Positions 1 through 24,594 of a stretch of 64,000 nt of DNA are shown here, in pieces; within the stretch, counting starts at the first letter, position 1, and every line of letters begins with the position of its first letter. The notes beneath the pieces are model-generated. The model searched no databases. It saw only the letters and a program-made list of their open reading frames with translations, and was not told where the DNA came from. This DNA comes from Liolophura sinensis (lineage: Eukaryota; Mollusca; Polyplacophora; Chitonida; Chitonidae), in NCBI RefSeq assembly GCF_032854445.1, contig NC_088300.1, forward strand, positions 31,355,608-31,419,607, given 5' to 3'. The position numbers were made by a program, and so were the translations under genes.

Positions 1-224
1 AATTTATGTCTCAGTGATTTAACATAAGTTTGCTTTACGCAAATGTATGTTTTACCGAGAACTTTAAACAAATGTATGTTTTACCGAGGATTTGAAAGAT
101 ATATATATATATATATATATTTATTAAAACATTTTCTGATACGTATCATCTCTAGGTTTGCTTTATTGGCCTTCAGATCATTGTAGAACGTGAAGGTAAA
201 CGTCCTGAATCATATAACTGATCT

Positions 225-375
225 TTGTTTATCCTCGTATAACTCAAGAATTTTTCTTCAGCTAATCGATCAGTTTACGCGTGGAGGAAATTGGAATAAA
301 CCATCGACCTATGGCAAACTACTCACGTTACTTTCCTGGGTGCACCTTCTGAATGAAGCCGATTTGCATGAATTA
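225..375 (-). mobile_element. Diverged SINE fragment (type B)
   Basis: CGTATAACTCAAGAATTTTT, GCGTGGAGGAAATTGGAATA and CTATGGCAAACTACTCACGT recall the type B core at 9.66-9.73 kb. Confidence 0.45.
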
Positions 376-390
376 TTCATCTGTTCCCGG

Positions 391-605
391 TTGTTCAAAA
401 GTGGTTTAAAACTTAATACCAGTTTTAACTTTCAGCCAAGTCTTTAGTTTTGTACTTCGGCTAAACAAATTGCGTACCCGTATATTAAATATGCAGTAAA
501 ACACTTTGACTTCGGAGAACTTTATTGGCTGCTGAGTTTGGATAACATTTTAAATATAAAATATGACTTAATGCCAATATTAGCTAATACACTTTCCATA
601 AACTG
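391..605. mobile_element. MITE copy 1
   Basis: About 75-80% like 3866-4090 along its whole length: TTGTTCAAAAGTGGTTTAAA, TTATTGGCTGCTGAGTTTGG, TTAAATATAAAATATGACTT. Its right end has decayed. Confidence 0.7.
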
Positions 606-609
606 GTTT

Positions 610-735
610 AAGGCGACATGTTCAAGAATTTTTCGCCTTTATGATGGCACTCGCGTTTACAGTTGGAGAAAGCTGGACAGAGCCCAGGGAAATTGCCGTC
701 ATTCTCAATTGCCAGGTGCCTCGCAAACCACCTGT
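610..735 (-). mobile_element. SINE, type A, fragment
   Basis: TTCAAGAATTTTTCGCCTTT, then GCTGGACAGAGCCCAGGGAA, matching the reversed core of type A. Confidence 0.55.
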
Positions 736-795
736 GATATTCATTTTCACCGAATGTCAAATGCCAAGGACTTTCCAACGAGTTAATGACAAAAT

Positions 796-869
796 GTCTA
801 TAACAGCTAGATTCGGGATTTGTCAATTTTAGGTCTATAACAGATAGAATCGGGATTTGTCAATTTTAG
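796..869. repeat. 37 bp direct repeat, 2 copies
   Basis: GTCTATAACAG followed by ATTCGGGATTTGTCAATTTT and GTCTATAACAG followed by AATCGGGATTTGTCAATTTT. Confidence 0.9.
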
Positions 870-3865
870 GTTGCCATGGACTGTCATGGCTTGTCGTTCA
901 CCCGGTTCTCAGACATTCATTGATAAAAGCAGATCCTTCACCAAACACTTTATCAGATTCTGTTCTATAAGCAGAGGGCTACCTGAGAACAGCTAAACAT
1001 ACATATTTTGCACGAAACTGACATCATAGTGAAACTACAAAAGCAATAATCACTGTAGCGAGCTACCTGAAGGAATGGTTGAAGCCAGGGGTCTGAAGAA
1101 ATAATGATGAGTTCAGAAATAATAGCGAGCACATACGGTATACCTTATTGTGGTAATAAGCACAATGTTTTTGTTTCATTGTTCACAAGAATAAGCAAAA
1201 ACCTGCATTTATAATTAATACTCACGCACCGACTGTACGTGAAATGCAACTTTATATCGCGCGTTTATACATTTCTTCATCATGATGAATTACAGATCAA
1301 CTAACGGTGGTTCCGCCATGCTATACGTGGGCCAACTTTTCTTCAAAACGGTTCGTTATTGTATGTAACACATGCATGGCTTCTGGTGCAGATACAAATC
1401 AACCCGCCCATTTTCCACAAAAAAAAAAATTTTTCGTTTTTATTCTGTTTTAGACAAAACTATTGTTGTAACAGCTTAATCTAGTTGGGAACATGTATTG
1501 CGAAAGCGGTGCTACTATACAGTGCTTGTTGATTTATAAATAGTATCCTTCCCACTTGGTAAAAAAATGCACGTTAAAGAAGTCATTTTCTTACGAGAGC
1601 GTTGCTTGAAAGGAATATATAGTCATCGGTGATAATGCATGGTCAGCGACATGTAGATTATATTGTGCGATATCGTGCAATAAGAGTGACTTTGTTTAAC
1701 ATGTCATGTTTTACTTAGATGTGACAAGATTTTGGTCAGAGATACCATTCAGCAGGCTTATGTTGTTTCACAGGACGCCGATAAGCATCTTGGGTCGTGG
1801 AGTGCTTGGTATCTTGTCGAGTGCGCCTTTGTCGACGGCCATGGTAAGTGTTTGCCCCCAGTGGCGACCAAAAGGGCTCTCTTTCAACCCTGACGCCAGA
1901 GTGTCGTGAAAGAGGAAATACAAGGACTGGGTCTAAAGGAGATTATGTAACACCTCTCATCCATGTAATTTCAGCGTTCCCTAAAGAGAGGGTGGGGTGA
2001 TTTCTGGTTGAGTGGGCAAAAGGTGCACGTGGGAATAAGCTAACCGTTCGCATGCCCTTCTCTAGCAGCTGTCAGGTTGTACTGAGATATCCACTCAACT
2101 TCCCTAACCGCTTATAGAACGATTCTCGCTGGATTATTTGCTGGATTATTTGAATGGAGATTCATTGAGGTAACTCGATTTAACTCCAAAGAGTCGACAA
2201 TAACATATATATATATATAAGTTGTTTAAGGTAAAAAAACAAAACAAAACAAAAAAACATGAATTTGATATATCCAAATGTCTGCTTAAAGGACATTATT
2301 GAAAATGTGCATATAATTTATATTTTTTCATTATAATGTTAATGTAGCATATTCAATCGATAAAAATGATACACGATCAACTCATAAACTAAAATCCCGC
2401 TCCCTCCCCTAAAATAATATACTAGGGTAGTGAAGAATCTTTAATCTTACTTTGCACTGACTGCAGTTTTTTTTTTAAAACCTTTGTTAAATCTACATGT
2501 ATGTACAATCAGTTACTAGTACATGTACATAGAAGTAAATACAGACATAATGAAGCTTTGAAAGTAGCCGCTCAACTAACTGAACATCATAATTATCACT
2601 GACATTGATATTTACAAGCATAAATAAATGGTAAGATAGAATAAAGCCCTGCCAGACTTAACACCTACAGGCAAACCCTATAGACAAAATCTTCGCAAGA
2701 CATGTTTTAAGTTTATGAGGACTGATATATGATGCATGTTAGCCTACTTGTTTAAAAAAAAAAAATGAAACTTCCTCATTGTGTCGTTATCGGCCAATAA
2801 TTCTAACAAACCTGATACCGGTATTGCAAAATTATTGATTGTGGTTTTATCCTATAGCACAGTTATGATTACCGTACTGTCAAGTGAATTTTTATTTCTA
2901 CAGAAAACCCTACATACTCAGGAGTTTACAATGGAAGCAGAATCCCTGCTTATACAAGAAACGAATTTCACGTATAGCAAGATAATGAATGCCATGCTGT
3001 AGTGCCCCATGTAAAACATTCCATTCAAATGCACAACTCCAGGTAATTTAACATTTTTCTGAGACATTTTCTACATAACATGTACTTGTTGCTGAGCACG
3101 AAATCTGAGCGAGATATTACCTGGCTAGGGTACAGAAAAGTCGATCTCCATTTCATATTTAAAAACTAATGTGCAACTATGCTTAGATATATCAGAGGGT
3201 CAGATTTTGATTAGCAGGGATTATGCCCTGTCAGCCATAAACAAACAAATCAGAAAATCTCAAACTTTACATAATATATTCACAGTTCATATTAATACAT
3301 ATACATAATATGTCTTTAAAATTATAAGCTTACATAAGAGACAGATACGTATTCCAAGTCACTAAATTGCACTGCCGTAAAACGATGCCATTTGCTTCAT
3401 GTAGGATATTTTACATGTGTTGTTAAAACATAAAACCCCATGAACAATCACATAACCTTTCAGCCATAGTAAAGAAAATTAGAAATTCTTAAAATTAAGT
3501 GATATGCGGTTTAACATAAAATGTTAACAATACATATTAGTGGGTATACATAACATTTCTTCAAAAACCATAAGCTTTTTGTCTTCATATAAGAAATACA
3601 TACGTATTGTCAATATTTATGCCCACTTTAATAAAGATATAATCACTTAAAAAAAATTAAAAGAAATGCAAATATACAAATACAAAATACATACATAGAA
3701 AGATCATCAAATATAAACACACTTACACTGAATATGCAGGAGTACATGGTACACAGAATGACCTCTGTACAATACGATAAGCTAGATGCTACAAACAGTT
3801 AAACTTGCAGCCTCTCACAGATGCCTAACACAGTGAACACTCATTTTGCTGGGCTTCTGGGCTCA

Positions 3866-4090
3866 GTTGTTCAAAACTGGTTTAAGACTTAATACCAGAT
3901 TTAACTTTAAGCCAAGTCTTTTGTACTTAGCCTAAAAAAAAAAATTGTGTTCCAGTATATCAGATATGAACTAAAACCGATACTGTTATACGTTGAATTT
4001 GGAGAATTGCACTGGCTGCTGAGTTTAGCTAAAAATTTAAATATAAAATATGACTTAATATCAGTATTAGCAAATACACTTTTGAACAAT
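3866..4090. mobile_element. MITE copy 2, ends intact
   Basis: The left end GTTGTTCAAAACTGG is the inverse of the right end CACTTTTGAACAATT, a terminal inverted repeat of about 14 bases. About 225 bp, no reading frame. Same family as 391-605. Confidence 0.75.
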
Positions 4091-5259
4091 TGGATCCATG
4101 AAACTGACTTTAATACACATTTTCGGACAGATTTCCAGTTGCATATTTTAGCATTTCTCCAAGGGCTCTCACTAAATTAGCTACACCATGGCCTTTATAC
4201 AGATGCATTATAATGATACTGGCTACTTTCTGAAGTCAGGTACTTTCACTGAAAACAGCACTGGTGCTTTCTGCATGTAAGGAGTGGATCTTTGATAGCC
4301 TTCTATCGCACAGCAGTAAAACATGACAAGAGAGAGAATGTAGTTTTAACTATATACATGTGCCAGAAGGTTGAGTTCAGCACACTGTCATATATCCGTA
4401 TGCTGTTTACTGATATTCACCATCATTTTACTCATCCCCAGGTTATTATGAAAAAGTTCATTTATCAAACTCAATAATGCCAGGCAGACTCAGATACTTG
4501 TCTGGCTATACCCAACAGTTTTGGCAAAAAATTGATCAGTGCAAATGCACTCAAAGTTTTGCTATTATTTTAGAAGAGCCCAAATACTTTCACAAAATAT
4601 CAGCATCCTCTGAGCAAGTGTCAACATTTAAAAAGGCAAAGACAAAGGCTGAGACAGAGTGTTTGTGTTTTCTGACATGATGTTTTGCCTCATCTCTGAG
4701 ACATCGGCGCTGTTCAAGATTTCTGTGCAAAATCTGCTAGAGGTAGCAATGATGTAAAGCGAATGAAGAGAGTGGCATATGCACTGTGAGGAGTATGCAA
4801 TCACATGTCCAAGTACCCACACATACACATGTCTTCAAGTGGTTTCATCAAATGCATATCCTGTTCTAAAGCACATGTAGATTTCTGCCTATCGCCCGCA
4901 CGGTACTTATTCTTGTTTACCAAATCTGAGTTCAGGGCCTAGCCAATGTACTAACACAGCCATCTTCCATGTAAGCTGCTAACGTAGCCATGCTGGATAT
5001 GCCCATTTAAACTCCAAGCTAAGTATGTTTTACACTGGAAAATCCACCTTCGTACTATTTATAACATGATCTGGCTGTCTCCATCAGAGACAGGCTACAT
5101 CAATTTAATTGTTGTTTTACAGGCATAATAAATCACTGTTCAATGTTGGAAAGTATTAAAATTCAAATAAAACACCTAAGTCATCTAAATTCAGTAAAAT
5201 GTGGACTACCCCAGCAATTTTTCCCGCTGACGATATATTTACATGATTCGAAAAATCAT

Positions 5260-5484
5260 TAAGAAACATCAGACAAAATTAGTTTTATTAATGTAGGCTC
5301 ACCTGTGAAAAACAAAATTAAATTGGTTTGGCCTAAGCATGTTTTTTTCACTGGAAAATCTAGCTTTATACCATACCTCAGCAATGTTAACAGTATGTAC
5401 AGGCTCTCTTTAAACGAAGGAGTATTTTAACTCAGTTTTACCCATTACTTTAATGAGCTGTACTAATACCGGAAAATCTTTGAA
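5260..5484 (-). terminator. SIRT2: SIRT2 3' UTR and candidate poly(A) signal
   Basis: After the SIRT2 stop codon the first minus-strand AATAAA is at 5289-5284, giving a short 3' UTR of about 200-220 bases. No other function is visible. Cleavage could lie further down. Confidence 0.5.
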
Positions 5485-18571
<13,087 letters not shown>

Positions 18572-18590
18572 CTTATTCTAACAGCTTTAT
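18572..18590 (-). other. SIRT2: SIRT2 5' UTR part of exon 2
   Basis: These 19 bases precede the SIRT2 start codon. On the minus strand they follow an acceptor (TTTCCAG) at 18591-18597, which implies a separate upstream non-coding exon. Confidence 0.7.
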
Positions 18591-18597
18591 CTGGAAA

Positions 18598-21590
18598 GTA
18601 AAAATCAAACACAATTATTGAATGTATTAACTAAAACAAAAACACAAATTCCATAGCCATAATATAATATCTTTGTCATGTAATGAAATTGTACATTTGC
18701 TTTCAATAAGGTACTATACTCTTCAACCTTTAACAGGAATCAAATAACCAGGTATTAAAGGAGGACCTATGGAGCATATTAAAAAACACTTACAAGTCTA
18801 AAGATACAATCACAACACAACCTGCAACCTTTGTTCTGATCTAAGTTGGATGAGGTAACCTGACACCCATCCTGGACTCCATGTACTTTCAAACAGTTCA
18901 AACTAGAGTCTGAAGCAGTCTGGTATATAACATGCTAATGAATGAATGAATGAGCTTCATAGATATCATGTAGCCAACAATCCACAAAGCTTATCCATAA
19001 ATCAATGAATGCTGTCATATAATTTAAGTGAAAAATTATTGTCAAAAACCAATAAAATACATAAATATATCCACACTAGTACTACATGTATGTTTATTAT
19101 ACATATTAAACACAAGTATATGAAGAACTAAAGACATGCACGTACATAGGTATATAAACTGTCAAATGTTAAACTCACGTCTTTAACAGTCAAAAACTCA
19201 AAACGATACAACTTAATGCAAACCCAAGGCAATCCAATAATTCAATGCCATGCACAAACTGAAAACTTCCTAAGGAAAATGTGACTTTGGCCTGTACTGG
19301 ATTGTATGTTACTGATTTGGGGTCTCCTTAAGCCTTCCTGTTTGTGTTCATATACATTCTTAATGTGCATGGCAGCATTGATTACAGTGACTCATGGCCA
19401 AAAATATAACAGTGACTCTGCTGTAGACTTATATCAACAGCATGCACCTTTGTTTCGTATTATGCAATATAAATGTGCATTAAATGGACATGTACAATAC
19501 TACATGCAGTTACATGTACACTATAGAATTAGTACTCTCCCATGTCATATCCTGTAGACTTTTGACTGAAAGGTTAATGATGGTATATTTAGCCTTAGCT
19601 GCATGAGTAGGTCCACACTTCTTCATAAGCTGTACAAGTACATGCAGGCCTATACATGCACACGACTTACACCAACCTTGTAACAAATACTTTGCTGTTT
19701 TATATATGTGTTTTCTAATATTACTTAAGGCACTCTATTTCTTATACACAAATTACATGTTCATGTATATCGGATTCAGTGTCAAAAAATTACAATTGCC
19801 TGTCCTACTGAGAAAGAAACTGGTAAACCTAGTCAGCATTAGCACTTGTTGCATTAGCATTAGCAACTACTCTGCCCACCCTCAACTACATCTACCAGAT
19901 ATAATTTTCTGCACTCAGCGCTGCAAGTACATGTATCTGTAAAATCTGGGACCAGGCCAAACCTTCTGAGGAAAAGAAGAACTTCCTTGATGTCTCTTAT
20001 GAAAGAGCTATAAAAGTGTCAGAGAGCCCTTTAGGCTATTATTAAAATGTGCTTTTTGGGGCTAAGCTAACCGATCTTTCAAAAAGGGTCATACTCTAAA
20101 GTTTTTATTTGCCAGCATAAAAATTTCCGTATCAATCAATATTACTCTTTTCAGCTTTGAGTCTTGCCCCTCAATTAAAGTCTTAACCTCCAACAAAGAA
20201 TTCTGTAGGATGGCATCAATGCTATTTACATAGGATATTCTTTGAGTGTAATTCTTTCTGAGGCATTCTCGTCTTACAGTTGACAAGGAAATAAATCTAA
20301 ATACCCAGAAAAAGCCACACATGTGTAAGCAGTATACAATATTCATTACATACACGTATCCAAACGACACATATGCTGAGGAAAGCATCTAACCCTATTC
20401 TGCTGCATACTTCCTGGTTGTATATGTATATATATGAAATACACCATAGAAGGAGATTGCCATAAGTGTTTTAACTAAGTAGATTATAGCACCTAACCAA
20501 AGAACCAGTTTGTTTCAGTCCAAGTTCTTCTGCCTAGAGCTGAGTCATACTAGTTAACATACTGTCTGATGGCTTACCATGTTCAAGTCAGTGTGTCATG
20601 TATTAAACAATGTTTAGAGGTAGCTAGGTTACATTTCATAACTTTATGAAGCCAGTTGAATTCAGCAAAAATCTGCTTAATTGATTATAGATCTCTATTG
20701 TTACTTTCACCCAGTTAATCCATTTAAAGCTCGCCTTCTTCACCTTTTCAAATGCAATGCACTCTGAAGCCAATCTGTTGATAAGCAGTACGTTTGAATT
20801 GTACTCTTTGACAAAGTATGTTACTTCATGATTGATTATGTTGATTGGAATAATTTTGATTATAATGCATGGCTGTAGTGTTGATCTTATTTCCATTCAA
20901 CCTTGAGGTCTTATACATGGTAAAATCTTTGAAAGGTATAACAAATATTTACACTCCAAAGAAAACATTTTCGGTAAAGTATTTCTGAGCATCGATGTCA
21001 TTAAACATAAATTATCAGCAGGAAAAAAAAAGCAGCCTTCAACAAACTTCGCAGTTTTTGGTTACCCACAGTTCAATTAAATTAAATGTTGAGCTCTATT
21101 TTCAACAATATCTGATATAGGCAGGTAAATATCAAAAATTGCTGAAAACAGACCCCAACATTTAATTCACCTGGTAATGGGGTAGCCTACCGGTTTGATT
21201 TTTCTCTCACAAAATGTGGTGCTAGTATGAATTAGGGCTTGGTTGTTACATGATTTTGTTACGAGACGCAAAAACATGTTTCGTTCTGAGGTTTCACCTG
21301 TGATGTATTTGGCCTATCCCCTGTGACGTTTGGCTGTTGACGCTGCAGTAGAATGTCCAACGTCACTGAAATGACATAATACGTCCCACTTCGGACTTCT
21401 GCCGGTATAGGCCTACCACTGAACTTGGTTCCCCAGCTCAAATGTTCAATTCTGAAGTTTGGTGCATTCGCGGTAGCTAAAAACTGGGTACTTCTCCATG
21501 GGTTAGATTTAGAAGATAGAGGCTTAGACACTAAACTACATATGTACAATGGCATTTCACATACTTACATTTAGAGTATAACAACATTTA
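18598..21590 (-). other. SIRT2 intron 1
   Basis: AT-rich, about 3 kb, between the inferred non-coding exon and the ATG exon. Short reading frames in it lack codon structure. Nothing is recognised beyond simple AT runs. Confidence 0.6.
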
Positions 21591-21597
21591 CACTCAC

Positions 21598-21650
21598 CAT
21601 AAAATCAAACGTCAAAGTGTGCGCTTGTCAATATACTCGCCACTACAACG
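21598..21650 (-). other. SIRT2: Probable SIRT2 non-coding first exon (upper end approximate)
   Basis: On the minus strand a strong donor, GTGAGTG, lies at 21597-21591 directly after TTTTATG. Joined to the acceptor at 18590 this makes a 5' UTR. The last three bases of the exon are ATG; after splicing they open a six-codon reading frame (MIKLLE, then TAA) ending one base before the SIRT2 start. The exon is inferred from splice consensus and distance, without transcript data, and its upper end is a guess. Confidence 0.5.
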
Positions 21651-21760
21651 ACTGTCGCGGCGCGTTCACTTCCTTCTCGTAACATCCAATGAAAATTAAA
21701 GTAATTCTTTAGCTGACCAACGGGAACGACTTTGGCGGAACTGTATTCGTGGACTGAAAG
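21640..21760. promoter_or_regulatory. Likely bidirectional SIRT2/GCC1 promoter
   Basis: Between the two inferred first exons. It is richer in CpG than the surroundings (TCGCGGCGCG at 21655-21664), with an ETS-like ACTTCC at 21668-21673 and CCAAT at 21686-21690. No TATA box is seen. Start sites are not defined by the sequence. Confidence 0.6.
21700..21760 (+). other. GCC1: Possible GCC1 non-coding exon 1 (left end approximate)
   Basis: Ends at a good donor (CTGAAAG then GTAAAA at 21761). It is paired by inference with the acceptor TTTTCCCCAG at 21907-21916. Confidence 0.4.
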
Positions 21761-21916
21761 GTAAAATCGTGCGAAAAGATTATCTTTAAAATTAAACGTG
21801 TCAGGTTGTACAGATTGGTTTTTAAATTGAGAACCTTTCGGCCTTCTGCTATATTTGTAGCTGCTCGCTTTTTACAACCAGTTCAAATGTATTTACAGGA
21901 CTGTTCTTTTCCCCAG

Positions 21917-22057
21917 GCTTGCCAGTGACAGCCAGTGCCCAACAACAACACTGTGTCATACTGATTCTGTTCATTGTTTGTTACTCTGTATGTCGTCATC
22001 TGGTCACAGAGGAGGATGACAATGCCACGGAGATGTTGATTTAACGGAACTATGCCG
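21917..22057 (+). other. GCC1: Probable GCC1 non-coding exon 2
   Basis: Bounded by a pyrimidine-rich acceptor (TTTTCCCCAG) and a strong donor (CCG then GTAAGT). It has several short upstream ATGs. The last, ATGCCG at 22052-22057, would read out of frame across the GCC1 start and stop inside the first coding exon, which could lower GCC1 translation. Inferred, without transcript data. Confidence 0.5.
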
Positions 22058-22189
22058 GTAAGTCATTATGGCGAATACTTTATTTGTTTATGTAACAAAT
22101 GAATGTGGAATGTAAAGACTACATGGTAGCCTATCGCCACTTCTGTTTTGATGGTTACCGAACTAGCATAAATTGAACCATCGCCGCAA

Positions 22190-23822
22190 ATGCGATCCAG
22201 CTCAAAGTCGAAGTTCGTCCCCGCACCATTCAATTTAGGCCAGTCTTTCTACAACTGCACTCCGCATGAAGCAGAAACACTGAGTAATCCTGCCACCTAA
22301 TCATATTTTCCCTAGTTGAGGAATGTAACTCAGTGTATCAATCAACACAATGTGTTGGGAGAGTTACAGGGGAATAACTGCTTCTAATGTGTCTGAATGG
22401 CAGTAAGGCACATTTACCATCCTCACAATCAATTGATCTATTCTGAGTCTTGCTGAACGAAAAATGATCTATTGCAAAATAGATGCAAAACTTCAAAATT
22501 CGCAACAAAAAACAACAACATTTTTAGACGTTTCACCCACTGTGGCTGTAAGCTGCCTGTTACATTTTGATCTCTTGAGAGAACGAACAAGGCTGAAGCG
22601 ATTAGCGCCATTTCAGGACAAGGGGGCGTGAACCAGCCAAATGGACGATTAGACTTGCCCAGTGTTACTGTGATGATTGCCATAGGTATTATCTCCCTTT
22701 AACGACCTCATTTTTTTCTGTGCTCATATCAATCACGTGACTTGTCTGTACGACTGTCAGAATGAGATGGCGGCCACAGTGGGTGTAGTTTCTGAAAATG
22801 TATTAATTTTGTGAATTTGTGCAGTTGTCATGGATCAATTTTTGTTCAGCAACATTCAGAACTGTTTTGTTGATTATGGGGACTACTCGGTTGACATCAA
22901 TTTACACCAGGGAAGATTCAGTGTGCGTGTGAAGATGCTGTAAATGTGGCTTAATGTTGTTCTGACACATTAGAAGCAGTTATTTCCTGTAACTCTCCCA
23001 ACACTTCATGTTGCTTGATACAGAGAGTTACATTCCACAACTAAATCCTTCCCACATCACCACTCTACCTCACTAGGAACGAAATACCTCCCACTCGCTC
23101 ACCTGAACAGGTCATTGGCAACCATGTTGTCATCATCATAATTCACGAATAGCCAAATTCTGTGTGATAGTGACGTGTACCTTGTCGCTTTTGCAGTTGA
23201 TGCATCCTGTACCGTGAACGAGAGTTGATTTGTGTAAGTGACAATGTGTTGTCAGGTGACCTATTCAGGTGAGTGAGTGGGAGGTATTTTGCTTCTAGTG
23301 AGATACATGTATAGCAGCAATGTGAGGAAAATATGATTAGGTGGCTGGCTACCTCAGTGTTTCTGCTTCATGCGCAGTTGTAGTGAGTGAGTGAGTGCTT
23401 GGGGTTTAACGTCGTACTCAACAATTTTTCAGTCATATGACGATGAAGGAATCCTTAGGGTGCATGTACGTGTAATGTGCCTCCTTGTTGCAGGACGGAT
23501 TTCCACCGCTCTTTTATTTAGTGCTGCTTCACTGAGACAAATTACCGAAGGCAAGTAAGCCGCCCCGCCCGAGCCATTATACTGATACGGGTCAACCAGT
23601 CGTTGCACTATCCCCTTCATGCTGAACGCCAAGCGAGGAAGTTACAACTTCCTCTTTTAAAGTCTTAGGTGTGACTCGATCAAGGATTGACCCTGGATCT
23701 ACCGGTCCCGAAGCGGGCGCTCTACCAACTGTGCTATCCGGGCCGGTCTGCGCAGTTGTAGTGACGTATGGCCTAAATTGAAAGGTGCGGGTACGAATTT
23801 CAAGCTTTGGACCAGGACAATG
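22190..23822. mobile_element. Foldback (long inverted repeat) element in GCC1 intron 1
   Basis: The left arm (22190-22470) is matched in reverse by blocks on the right: CCCGCACCATTCAATTTAGG (22219) with 23769-23795; CATGAAGCAGAAACACTGAG (22266) with 23350-23372; the stretch with GTTGGGAGAGTTACAGG (22353) with 22958-23045; CTTGCTGAACGAAAAATGATC (about 22449) with 22828-22860. A further inverted pair lies within the right arm (23060-23120 with 23250-23320). No transposase is seen. Confidence 0.8.
23387..23748 (-). mobile_element. tRNA-derived SINE, type T, with 16 bp target duplication
   Basis: Full copy inserted in the right arm of the foldback element. Direct repeats TGCGCAGTTGTAGTGA at 23371-23386 and 23749-23764 flank it exactly. 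On the minus strand the head reads GATAGCACAGTTGGTAGAGC and a B-box-like sequence follows. The 3' end is the complement of GTGAGTGAGTGCTTGGGG. Confidence 0.93.
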
Positions 23823-24594
23823 CATAGTTATTATATGCTACCAAATACATCTTTCAGTTTTTTTGACAAAGTCAATTTTGTTGTTAGAAATATGCAATTG
23901 TTATGTAGTATGCATTTGCATGGTGGTCAATGCTACCAGGTAAGGTAACTTCCAAAAAGGAATTCATTATTTAGGCAGGTGTAACCATCCAATTTTGAGC
24001 CAAGTTTTAACACATCAGAACATAAGGACATGTGTGTAAAATAACAATTGTTCTTGACATTCACAAATACTTGGGATTATCTAGCAGTGATAGTGTGTTT
24101 AGGATTCGTGGTAGTGACATGTCATCACTATAATCCTGGTGATGATTTGTCAGACTACAACTGAGACTTTTTGTCAGGGGGCTTGCCAGGATTATAAAAT
24201 AACATGTTAAGTGTATATAACTTTGTAGTGAATGTAATGGTGGCTGTTATTGTAGTTGATTTCATATACATGTAAATCCGTTCATCCTGTCAGTGTTTGT
24301 ATTGAATCCCTGTATATTGTGCCACCTGACTACGGATTCTGTCATACATGTATGTCAACATGTGTGGGACCAGACAAATTATATAAAAAATGAAAACTAT
24401 ATTAAAGAATATTTTCAACTATATTTATGTCTTGTACTGACTTCAAACTAATAACTGCATTGAAAACTGGCTCAGTCCCTTTCTTTCAGAAAGATATTTT
24501 TCACTGCTTTAACTGTTCTAAATCTACATGTGTAGAAACCTGTTTATCACATTCTACACATCCTTTTAAAATTGCTCTTGTACATTTCACAGAA

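Larger units (their letters stand above)
1..5259. other. Intergenic region left of SIRT2
   Basis: AT-rich. No gene is supported: reading frames are short and lack family motifs. It contains old SINE pieces (225-375, 610-735), a (TA)n run (99-121), a 37 bp direct repeat (796-869) and two copies of one inverted-repeat element (391-605 and 3866-4090). Confidence 0.6.

Noticed and set aside
22764-22780. GCC1 alternative start at a YY1-like site
   Set aside because: It lies in the loop side of the foldback element; no exon structure follows. Mentioned only as a possibility under that element.
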